From: Paraburkholderia solitsugae
GTDB lineage: Bacteria > Pseudomonadota > Gammaproteobacteria > Burkholderiales > Burkholderiaceae
Direction: 5' to 3'
DNA length: 64,000 nucleotides
Assembly (NCBI RefSeq): GCF_013177695.1
Contig: NZ_WOEY01000091.1
Span: 1-64,000 of the forward strand
Within the stretch, counting starts at the first letter, position 1, and each line of letters begins with the position of its first letter. The notes below the pieces were generated by a model. It saw only the letters and a list, made by a program, of their open reading frames with translations, did not search any database and was not told the DNA's origin. The position numbers and the translations under genes were made by a program. Positions 52,108 through 59,349 of the stretch are shown here, one piece after another.

Positions 52108-53184
52108 TCAGAACGAGTGGTGAATACCCGTCAGGAAAATCGTCTGATTCCGGCCGCTCGATACACCCGCAGTAAAGAACGCAGCATCCGTATTCGAACC
52201 CGCGCGCTCATACAGTGCATTCACATACAACTGCGTTGATTTCGACAGCGAGTAGATATCGCCGATCTCGAACTGCGTCCAGCGGTGGCCCGCCAACGTG
52301 GTCGTCGCGGCGCCGCCGGCGATGCTGTTGAAAGGCGTGAACTGATAATTCGCGCCCACATCGTAGCTCTGATACGTGTCCGAATGACTGGACGATTCCA
52401 GCTTCACACGCGTGTACAAACCATGCACCAGCAGCTTGCCGAACTGGTATGACGCTCCCGCGCCCATGTTCTCGACCTTGTCCGCGGTGTAGTTCGCCGC
52501 TGCAACGCCCTGGAAGGTGGTGATGCCCGTCGTCACGATCGACGGCGTACGGTCGTGCTCGTTCGCATAGGTCGCGCCGGCCTTGAACGGACCATTCGCA
52601 TAGCTAAGCGCAAAGCTCAGTGTCTTGCCGGTGGAGAAGTTGGTCGTGTTGCCAAGACCCATCATCGCGCCAACCGAGAAACCGGCGAAAGTCGCCGAGC
52701 GGAATTTCACCGAGTTGTCGAACGGCACCACGCCAGTGTCGGCGAGCTCGTCGATGTTGCCTGGGTGAAATGCGTACCAGCTCGCGGCCAGATAAGCCGT
52801 GCTAAAGGGGTCCAGCACGTCGAAGCTGAACGGCGTCTGATGGCCGAGCGTCACTGTGCCGATCTGGTCCGAACTCAGTCCGACATAAGCCTGACGGTTG
52901 AACAGGGTGCCGGCTTTGGCGAATGCGCCTGTGTTCGTGTAGAAGCCGTTTTCCAACTGGAATACCGTCTTCAGACCGCCGCCCAGATCTTCCACGCCCT
53001 TCAGGCCCCAGCGATCCGGCTGCATGTTGCCTTGCTCCTCGATCCACTTCGAGCTGCCACCTGCATTGCTGATATACGCAATACCGGCATCCAGGCTGCC
53101 GTATAGCGTCACGCTGCTCTGCGCCCATGCGCCAGTCGTTGCGCAGATTGCCGTCAAGCCGGCCGCCGCAATGATGTGCTTCAC
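52108..53184 (-). CDS. Gram-negative trimeric porin (OmpC-like)
   Basis: A 358-residue outer-membrane porin of the family common in Burkholderiales. Signal peptide MKHIIAAAGLTAICATTGAWA, then QSSVTLYGSLDAGIAYISN, the classic opening strand, many glycine-rich amphipathic strands, the L3-like region with DPFSTAYLAASW and the C-terminal strand ending IFLTGIHHSF (aromatic last residue). It is divergent from the Rieske operon across 439 bases and probably serves its substrate uptake (inference). Confidence 0.88.
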   Translation of the reverse strand: MKHIIAAAGLTAICATTGAWAQSSVTLYGSLDAGIAYISNAGGSSKWIEEQGNMQPDRWGLKGVEDLGGGLKTVFQLENGFYTNTGAFAKAGTLFNRQAYVGLSSDQIGTVTLGHQTPFSFDVLDPFSTAYLAASWYAFHPGNIDELADTGVVPFDNSVKFRSATFAGFSVGAMMGLGNTTNFSTGKTLSFALSYANGPFKAGATYANEHDRTPSIVTTGITTFQGVAAANYTADKVENMGAGASYQFGKLLVHGLYTRVKLESSSHSDTYQSYDVGANYQFTPFNSIAGGAATTTLAGHRWTQFEIGDIYSLSKSTQLYVNALYERAGSNTDAAFFTAGVSSGRNQTIFLTGIHHSF

Positions 53185-53284
53185 CGTTGGTTCTCCTGAT
53201 CACACGACGGACGGCTCACGCCGATTTCGTCGTCCCTGATCCTTGCTTTGAGTTGAATGCAGCTTCGGGTTTATGCGCCAAAAC

Positions 53285-53303
53285 TGTTCCGCTTTATGTT
53301 CCA
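53285..53303 (-). promoter_or_regulatory. Candidate IclR half-sites upstream of the porin
   Basis: TGTTCC occurs at 53285-53290 and at 53297-53302. Read on the minus strand the second gives TGGAACATAAAG, nearly the same as the half-site TGGAACATAAGG at the Rieske operon (53593-53604). A related TATGGAA lies at about 53325-53331. They lie about 100-120 bases before the porin start. Confidence 0.45.
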
Positions 53304-53557
53304 CCTATGGGCGTTTGTATCGCCTATGGAAAGTATAGTGAGTCTGGAAGCGGTCAAAATAAATTTTCGGACCCCGGACAAACCCGTACGAGCGCTTCAG
53401 TATTTGTCTGAAAATTATGGGCAAACCCAAGCCCACAAAGGTTCTTGAGCAAACGAGGCCACTTATGTCAGTTCACGCAAAGCTGTGTTGTGAACGCCAC
53501 AGTCGGTGTTTTCCCCTACCAACCCAGATTTTTATTTTCTCTATGCAAAGCCGCTCC

Positions 53558-53563
53558 TATAAT
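53558..53563 (+). promoter_or_regulatory. -10 promoter element of the Rieske operon
   Basis: A perfect TATAAT lies 61 bases before the ferredoxin start. The -35 region at the expected spacing (TTTTCT) is poor. Transcription should begin near 53570, just before the palindrome. Confidence 0.55.
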
Positions 53564-53580
53564 TATCCATACACGAACTG

Positions 53581-53600
53581 ATGTTCCTTGTATGGAACAT
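53581..53600. promoter_or_regulatory. Candidate IclR operator (palindrome)
   Basis: ATGTTCC-N6-GGAACAT is a perfect palindrome with 7-base arms, placed just after the expected transcription start and 24 bases before the first gene. Two IclR genes flank this operon, and the same half-site recurs before the porin, which together suggests repression of both by IclR. Confidence 0.6.
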
Positions 53601-53623
53601 AAGGCTTCAGGAGAAGGCGAGAA

Positions 53624-53938
53624 ATGACTGAACAATGGCGCTGCGCCGGCCATGCCGGCGACCTGTCCGAAGACGCGCCGCTCGAGTTCAAACTTGACGG
53701 CACGGAAATCGGCATCTACAAGTTGGGCGATGCGCTGTACGCGCTGGAAAACGTCTGCCCCCATGCGTACGCGTTGCTGACGCAGGGCTTTGTCGACGGC
53801 GACACCGTCGAATGCCCGCTGCACGAAGCCGTGTTCCATATCCCGACCGGCAAGTGCTTGAAAGAGCCGGGTGGCCGCGACCTGAAGATGTACTCGGTAC
53901 GTCTCGCCGGCGAAGAAATCCAGATCAAGGTGGAATGA
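53624..53938 (+). CDS. Rieske [2Fe-2S] ferredoxin
   Basis: A 104-residue electron carrier with the Rieske ligand set C45-x-H47 ... C64-x2-H67 (VCPHAYALLTQGF, ECPLHEAVFH). It should deliver electrons to the oxygenase three genes down. No ferredoxin reductase is in the window. It is the first gene of the operon; AAGGCGAG precedes ATG 53624. Confidence 0.9.
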   Translation: MTEQWRCAGHAGDLSEDAPLEFKLDGTEIGIYKLGDALYALENVCPHAYALLTQGFVDGDTVECPLHEAVFHIPTGKCLKEPGGRDLKMYSVRLAGEEIQIKVE

Positions 53939-53939
53939 C

Positions 53940-54251
53940 ATGTCAGAACACATCGTGAACTTCAATCCCTTCCTGAAGCCGTGGCTTGCGCCGCAGCCGA
54001 ACAACGTCGCCGGCAAGGGCGTGATCGAAAAGCCGGGCGAGACCGAAAACTTCATCTGGCAAACGCGTAAGGCTGAGCCGACCCAATACGAAAACGACTT
54101 CGGCGATGCGCTCGAACAGGTCTTCGAAGCCGGCGCGATGGAGTTGCCGGAAGTCGTCGACGGCCTGAACCGCGTGGGCTTCCGTACGCCGGAAGGCAAT
54201 GCGTGGGACGTCGATCGTCTCGCTGCCGAATTCCGCCTGCTCGCCGAATAA
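53940..54251 (+). CDS. Recombinase-like helix-turn-helix protein in the Rieske operon
   Basis: A 103-residue protein. The first half (NFNPFLKPWLAPQPNNVAGKG) is extended; the second half, VFEAGAMELPEVVDGLNRVGFRTPEGNAWDVDRLAAEFRLLAE, resembles the small C-terminal helix-turn-helix of serine recombinases (the LNxxGxxTPxGxxW pattern). There is no catalytic recombinase domain. It is one base after the ferredoxin stop, so it is a true operon member, perhaps an accessory subunit of the oxygenase or a regulator. Function unknown. Confidence 0.8.
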   Translation: MSEHIVNFNPFLKPWLAPQPNNVAGKGVIEKPGETENFIWQTRKAEPTQYENDFGDALEQVFEAGAMELPEVVDGLNRVGFRTPEGNAWDVDRLAAEFRLLAE

Positions 54252-54300
54252 GCGCGCTTTCCCGAACACGTTTCATCGCTTTCGTACCCGGAGTCTCTTC

Positions 54301-55398
54301 ATGACGTCCCCCAATACAACGACTCAAGGCGCGGCCGACCCGATTCAGTCCTATCTGAACCGCGGCCTGCGCAATTACTGGTATCCCGTTGCACCGAGCT
54401 GGCAAGTCGGCGACGCGCCGGTCGGCGTCACGCGCCTCGGCGATCAGATCGTGCTGTGGCGCGACAAGGAAGGCAAAGTCCGCGCGCTCGAAGACCGTTG
54501 CCCGCATCGCGGCGCGCGTCTGTCGCTCGGCTGGAATCTCGGCGGCAGCGTCGCGTGCTGGTATCACGGCATTGAAATCGACGGCGGCGGCATGGTCACG
54601 AAAGTGCCCGCTGTTTCTAACTGCCCGCTGGAAGGCCAGAAGTGCGTGAAGTCGTATCCGGCCGAAGAACACGCCGGCGCGATTTTCCTGTGGTTCGGCG
54701 ACGAGGCCCATAAAGAACCCACTCCGCTTGTGCTGCCGGAAGAGCTGGTCGGCGAGGAGTACGCGAGCTTCCTGTGCATGTCGAACTGGAAGTGCAATTA
54801 CCAGTACGCAATCGACAACGTGATGGACCCGATGCACGGCGCGTACCTGCACGCGACGTCGCACTCGATGGCCGAAGGCGACAAGCAGGCCGACATGCGC
54901 GTGCGCAAGACCGAAACCGGACTGATGTTCGAAAAGGTCGGTCAGCGCGATGTGAACTTCGACTGGGTCGAGCTCGGCGAGACCGGCACGCTGTGGATGC
55001 GCCTCGCGATTCCGTACAAGAAGAAGTTCGGCCCGGGCGGCAACTTCGGGATCATCGGCTTCGCTGTGCCCATCGACGAAAATAACTGCCAGGTTTACTT
55101 CTGGCGTACCCGCAAGGTGTCGGGCTGGCAGCGCGACGCATGGCGTTTCATGTATCGCAACCGTCTGGAAGGTCTGCATTGGGACGTGCTCGAGCAAGAC
55201 CGCTACGTGCTGGAAAGCATGGCGCCGAATGCGCGCAACCACGAATTCCTCTATCAGCACGACGTCGGCATGACGCGTGTGCGCCGCATGCTGCGTCAGC
55301 GCGCACAACAGCATTTTGCCGATCTGGAAGCACATCGCGCTGAAGCCGCTCAGTCCGGCGCCGCGCAAACGGACGCAGCAGGCCACAGCCATGCATAA
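54301..55398 (+). CDS. Rieske non-haem iron oxygenase, catalytic subunit
   Basis: A 365-residue ring-hydroxylating-type oxygenase. Rieske ligands are C67/H69 (RCPHRGARLSL) and C86/H89 (ACWYHGIE). The mononuclear iron site is D172-N-V-M-D176-P-M-H179-G-A-Y-L-H184. It has no separate beta subunit, so it resembles the alpha-only group (demethylases and mono- or dioxygenases). The substrate is not predictable; neighbours suggest an aromatic compound. Its stop overlaps the first SDR by eight bases. Confidence 0.9.
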   Translation: MTSPNTTTQGAADPIQSYLNRGLRNYWYPVAPSWQVGDAPVGVTRLGDQIVLWRDKEGKVRALEDRCPHRGARLSLGWNLGGSVACWYHGIEIDGGGMVTKVPAVSNCPLEGQKCVKSYPAEEHAGAIFLWFGDEAHKEPTPLVLPEELVGEEYASFLCMSNWKCNYQYAIDNVMDPMHGAYLHATSHSMAEGDKQADMRVRKTETGLMFEKVGQRDVNFDWVELGETGTLWMRLAIPYKKKFGPGGNFGIIGFAVPIDENNCQVYFWRTRKVSGWQRDAWRFMYRNRLEGLHWDVLEQDRYVLESMAPNARNHEFLYQHDVGMTRVRRMLRQRAQQHFADLEAHRAEAAQSGAAQTDAAGHSHA

Positions 55399-56167
55399 CG
55401 AAGCGCCATCGGCATTGTCAGCACTCAATGGCCTGCGGGTCCTCGTGACCGGCGGCGCGCGAGGTCTCGGCGCGGCGTTCGTTCGCTCGCTGGTGCAAGC
55501 GGGCGCGCAAGTGGTGTTTGGCGACGTGCTGCATGACGAGGGCCGTGCGCTTGCTGCGTCGCTGGTCGAGCAAGGTCACGCGGTGACGTATCTGCCGCTC
55601 GATCTCGCCGACCCCGCCAGCATCAAGCAGTTCGCCGATCAAGCGGCGGTGCAACTCGGCGGCCTCGACGCACTGATCAACAACGCGGCGATCACCACCT
55701 CGGGCGGCAAGTTTGCCGACGAATTGTCGGTCGACACGTGGGACGCCGTGATGAACGTCAACGTGCGTGGCACGTGGCTGATGAGCACCGCGGCATTGCC
55801 GTATCTGCGCGACTCGGGCCGCGGCAGCATCGTCAACATCGCGTCGGATACAGCGATGTGGGGCGCGCCGAAGTTGCTCGCGTATGTGGCCAGCAAGGGC
55901 GCCGTGATCTCGATGACCCGCTCGCTGGCGCGCGAATTCGGCGCCCACTGCGTGACGGTCAACGCGATCGCACCGGGCCTCACCGAAGTCGAGGCCACCG
56001 CCTACGTGCCCGCCGAGCGTCACCAGTATTACCTGCAAGGCCGCGCGCTCACGCGCGCACAAGTGCCCGACGACGTTACCGGGCCGGTGCTGTTCCTGTT
56101 GTCCGATGCCGCGCGCTTCGTGACTGGCCAGTTGCTGCCGGTCAACGGCGGCTTCGTGATGAATTGA
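55391..56167 (+). CDS. SDR oxidoreductase (probable diol dehydrogenase)
   Basis: A 258-residue classical short-chain dehydrogenase. Cofactor motif TGGARGLGAAF, NNAA, catalytic Ser in VNIASDTAMWG and Y-x3-K in AYVASKGAVISMTRS. It may oxidise a cis-diol or alcohol made by the oxygenase (inference). The start ATGCATAA overlaps the oxygenase stop, so translation is coupled. Confidence 0.88.
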   Translation: MHNEAPSALSALNGLRVLVTGGARGLGAAFVRSLVQAGAQVVFGDVLHDEGRALAASLVEQGHAVTYLPLDLADPASIKQFADQAAVQLGGLDALINNAAITTSGGKFADELSVDTWDAVMNVNVRGTWLMSTAALPYLRDSGRGSIVNIASDTAMWGAPKLLAYVASKGAVISMTRSLAREFGAHCVTVNAIAPGLTEVEATAYVPAERHQYYLQGRALTRAQVPDDVTGPVLFLLSDAARFVTGQLLPVNGGFVMN

Positions 56168-56193
56168 TCTTGTCGAATCGAAAGGAGAAAGAG

Positions 56194-56721
56194 ATGGCGG
56201 ACGCCGAACTCGAACGTAAATCGTGGGAACAACCTGCGGACGCGAGCTTTGCCCAATGGTTGGACACCCGCGTGGCACGCCTGGAAACGCGTCGCTATGA
56301 CTGGGAAGCGCTGAAGTTCCAGGCCGATTACGACCCGAAATATCGCCGCGCGCAAATGCGCTACGTCGGCACGGGCGGCACGGGCGTCGCGAAGGATATG
56401 AACACAGTACCGGCAGGCGGCTTCACGTTCTCGACGATGGTGATCCCGGCCGGCAACATCGGCCCGAGCCATATTCATATGGATGTCGAAGAAATTTTCT
56501 TCGTGCTGCGCGGCAAGATGAAAGTGATCTGCGAGAAAGACGGTGAAACGTGGGAAGCCGTGCTCGGCGAACGCGATCTGATTTCGGTGCCGCCGGGCGT
56601 GTATCGCACGGAAGTGAACATCGGCGAAGAAGACGCGTTGATGTGCGTGATGCTCGGTGCAGCCAAGCCGATCACGCCGACGTATCCGCCGGATTCGCCT
56701 TTGGCCAAGCTCAAGCGCTAA
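56194..56721 (+). CDS. Cupin-domain protein
   Basis: A 175-residue single-cupin protein. The metal motif is GPSHIHMDVEEIFFVLRGKMKVI (His-x-His, Glu), with the second cupin motif in DLISVPPGVYRTEVN. About 45 residues precede the cupin. Such proteins bind iron or manganese and act as dioxygenases, isomerases or ligand binders; the reaction here is unknown. AAAGGAG lies before ATG 56194. Confidence 0.85.
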   Translation: MADAELERKSWEQPADASFAQWLDTRVARLETRRYDWEALKFQADYDPKYRRAQMRYVGTGGTGVAKDMNTVPAGGFTFSTMVIPAGNIGPSHIHMDVEEIFFVLRGKMKVICEKDGETWEAVLGERDLISVPPGVYRTEVNIGEEDALMCVMLGAAKPITPTYPPDSPLAKLKR

Positions 56722-56767
56722 GCCTTTCAACACTGGCGTCGCTTTGAAATCACCCGCGAAGGAAATC

Positions 56768-57658
56768 ATGTCCGCAGTCCCGTCCACTACCGTCGATCAG
56801 AACGCTACGCTCGAAGCGCGCCTTGGCCGCTTTCCCGCGCAGCAGATCTGGCTGGCATCGCAACGCGCGGTGAGCTATCGCGATGTGGATAGCGCCGAAA
56901 GCGAAGCACTGCCGCTCGTGCTGTTGCACGGTATCGGTTCGGGCGCGGCTTCGTGGGTGCAGCAGTTTGAAGTACTGGGTGAGACGCGCCGTGTGCTGGC
57001 GTGGGATGCGCCGGGGTATGGGGCGTCAACACCGGTCGAAGCCGATTCGCCTGCCGCAAGCGATTACGCAGCTGTATTGAAGGAATGGCTCGACGCGCTC
57101 GGCATTGAACGCTGCGTGCTGCTGGGCCATTCGCTTGGCGCGATCATCGCGGGTGCGTTTGCTGTGACGAATCCGCAGCGCGTGGCCGGCTTGCTGCTGT
57201 TGTCGCCGGCTGGCGGTTATGGCGCTTCGGCGGCGGAAGTGCGCGAGACGAAACGCGATCAGCGTCTTGCGATGATTGCCGAACTCGGCCCGCAAGGTCT
57301 CGCCGAAAAACGCAGCACCAATATGTTGTCTGTCCATGCGAGAGACGAAGCGCGCGCATGGGTGCGCTGGAACATGTCGCGCGTGATTCCGCACGGCTAT
57401 GCGCAAGCGACGCATCTGCTCGCGAACGCCGATCTCGCCAGTGATCTCGCTCGCTACAAAGGCCGCATCAACGTCGCGGTTGGCGCTGAAGACACGATTA
57501 CGACCCCCGAGGCCTGCGAGCGACTCGCACTGGCCGCCAGCACCGAACTGCAGGTCGTGCCCCGGGCGGGGCATGCCGGCTATATCGAAGCACCCGCCGC
57601 GTACACCGCGATCATCGACACGTTCTGCCGCGCGAGCGACGGACAACGGAGCCAATGA
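56768..57658 (+). CDS. Alpha/beta hydrolase
   Basis: A 296-residue hydrolase. VLLHGIGSGAASWVQQF holds the oxyanion region, the nucleophile Ser is in LLGHSLGAIIAGA, Asp in VAVGAEDTITTP and the last His in PRAGHAGYIE. It resembles meta-cleavage-product or ester hydrolases of aromatic pathways, which would suit the extradiol-type gene at 63381 (inference). It ends right before IclR 2 (TGA then ATG). Confidence 0.87.
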   Translation: MSAVPSTTVDQNATLEARLGRFPAQQIWLASQRAVSYRDVDSAESEALPLVLLHGIGSGAASWVQQFEVLGETRRVLAWDAPGYGASTPVEADSPAASDYAAVLKEWLDALGIERCVLLGHSLGAIIAGAFAVTNPQRVAGLLLLSPAGGYGASAAEVRETKRDQRLAMIAELGPQGLAEKRSTNMLSVHARDEARAWVRWNMSRVIPHGYAQATHLLANADLASDLARYKGRINVAVGAEDTITTPEACERLALAASTELQVVPRAGHAGYIEAPAAYTAIIDTFCRASDGQRSQ

Positions 57659-58546
57659 ATGACGCCCGACACGATTAACGCCGAGCGCGACGCGGACGAC
57701 GACCGCAACGACACCAGCAGCGATATCAGCTATCGCGTGCCGGGTCTGGAACGCGGTCTGAATATCCTCACCGAGTTTTCGCCGCGCGAGCCGGTACTCG
57801 GCGCACCGGAATTATCGAAGCGCCTGAAGATTCCCCGCACGACGGTGTTCCGTCTGCTGCAAACACTTGAATCGCTCGGTTTTCTCGAGCGTGCTGATAA
57901 GGACCGCAACTATCGCCTCGGCGTCGCGGTGTTGCGACTAGGTTTCGAATATCTGAGCTCGCTTGAATTGACCGACCTCGGTTTGCCGATCATCGAGGCG
58001 CTGCGCAACGACACCGGCTTGACGAGCCACATCGTGATTCGCGACGGACGTGATGTCGTATTCGTCGCCAAGGCGCAAAGCCACGCACCGATTTTCAGCT
58101 CGGTGAAGGTGAACGTCGGCACGCGCCTGCCGGCTTACGCGACGACGCACGGTCAGGTGCTGATGGGCGACATGACGCTCGATGACTTGAAAAAGCTCTA
58201 TCCCGAGCCGGAACTCGAACGCTTCACGAAGCAGACGCCCGCCACGATCGACGACCTGTACGAACGCATTCGCGATGACGCCAAGCGCGGTTACGCGATC
58301 AGCGAGTCGTCGTTCGAGCGCGGCATTTCGGTGGTGAGCGCGCCGGTGCGCAACGACACGGGCCGCATCGTCGCCGTGATCACGACGACGATTCCGCGCC
58401 ACGAGATCGACGCGTCGCTGCTCGATAGCGGCCTGATCGACAAGGTTCGCCGTGCCGCCGACGAACTCTCGCAGCGGCTCAACTATCGGCCGAAGGGTAG
58501 CCCGAACGCGGGCACGAAATACATGAAGGCACTGGGGCTCAAATGA
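57659..58546 (+). CDS. IclR-family regulator 2
   Basis: A 295-residue IclR protein inside the operon: YRVPGLERGLNILTEFSPREPVLGAPELSKRLKIPRTTVFRLLQTLESLGFLER and an effector domain with DGRDVVFVAKAQSHAPIFSSVKVNVGTRLPAYA. It is clearly a paralogue of the gene at 51051 but lacks that protein's long N-terminal lead. Being co-transcribed it likely regulates its own operon. It overlaps the next SDR by four bases (ATGA). Confidence 0.9.
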   Translation: MTPDTINAERDADDDRNDTSSDISYRVPGLERGLNILTEFSPREPVLGAPELSKRLKIPRTTVFRLLQTLESLGFLERADKDRNYRLGVAVLRLGFEYLSSLELTDLGLPIIEALRNDTGLTSHIVIRDGRDVVFVAKAQSHAPIFSSVKVNVGTRLPAYATTHGQVLMGDMTLDDLKKLYPEPELERFTKQTPATIDDLYERIRDDAKRGYAISESSFERGISVVSAPVRNDTGRIVAVITTTIPRHEIDASLLDSGLIDKVRRAADELSQRLNYRPKGSPNAGTKYMKALGLK

Positions 58547-59349
58547 TCCAAATCGACTTGACCGGACAGGTAGCGGTGGTGACGGGCGGCTCGTCCGGCA
58601 TCGGCCTCGCCACCGCCGAACTGTTTCTGCGGGCAGGCGCTTCAGTTGCGATCTGCGGACGCGACAGCGACCGTCTCGCGCAAGCGGAAGCCTCGCTGAA
58701 GGCGCAGTTTCCCGGCGCGCAACTGCTGGCGCAAACCTGCGACGTGCTCGACGCCGACGCAGTGAACGCCTTCGCGCAAGCGGTGCAAGCGCGCTTCGGC
58801 CGCACGGACATGCTGGTGAACAACGCCGGCCAGGGCCGCGTGTCAACGTTCGCCGATACCACCGACGACGCCTGGCGCGAAGAACTCGACCTGAAGTACT
58901 TCAGCGTGATCCGCCCGACCCGCGCGTTCATGCCGATGCTGCGCGATGCGGCCGGGTCAGGCCATGCCGCGGTGGTCTGCGTGAACTCGCTGCTCGCACT
59001 GCAGCCGGAGCCGCATATGGTGGCGACCTCGTCGGCTCGCGCCGGTGTGCTGAGCCTCATCAAATCGCTCGCGGTGGAGCTTGCGCCGCAACGCATTCGC
59101 GTGAATTCGATTCTGATCGGCATCGTCGAATCAGGTCAATGGCGCCGCCGTTACGCGAAGGAAGCACAGCCGGGCCAGAGCTGGGAAGACTGGACCGCTG
59201 AACTCGCGCGCAAGAAAAACATTCCGCTAGGCCGCTTCGGTCGCCCCGAAGAAGCCGCACAAGCGCTCTTTTACCTGGCTACGACGCTGTCGTCCTATAC
59301 GACGGGCAGTCACATCGATGTTTCTGGAGGCGTTGCACGACATGTCTAA
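58543..59349 (+). CDS. Atypical SDR lacking the Tyr-Lys pair
   Basis: A 268-residue short-chain dehydrogenase-like protein. TGGSSGIGLATAELF, NNAGQGRV and the C-terminal GSHIDVSGGVARHV are classical, and a Ser lies in VCVNSLLALQPEPHM. Where most SDRs have Y-x3-K the sequence reads T-S-S-A-R (VATSSARAGVLSL), so both Tyr and Lys are replaced. It may be catalytically different or only bind a cofactor. It overlaps the IclR gene by four bases and the ThDP gene by eight. Confidence 0.85.
   Translation: MIQIDLTGQVAVVTGGSSGIGLATAELFLRAGASVAICGRDSDRLAQAEASLKAQFPGAQLLAQTCDVLDADAVNAFAQAVQARFGRTDMLVNNAGQGRVSTFADTTDDAWREELDLKYFSVIRPTRAFMPMLRDAAGSGHAAVVCVNSLLALQPEPHMVATSSARAGVLSLIKSLAVELAPQRIRVNSILIGIVESGQWRRRYAKEAQPGQSWEDWTAELARKKNIPLGRFGRPEEAAQALFYLATTLSSYTTGSHIDVSGGVARHV

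Larger units (their letters stand above)
53185..53623. other. Divergent control region of porin and Rieske operon
   Basis: A 439-base gap with no gene. It holds the TATAAT at 53558-53563, the palindrome at 53581-53600 and TGTTCC half-sites at 53285-53302 near the porin. A moderately AT-rich stretch (about 53300-53420) lies between. Confidence 0.5.
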
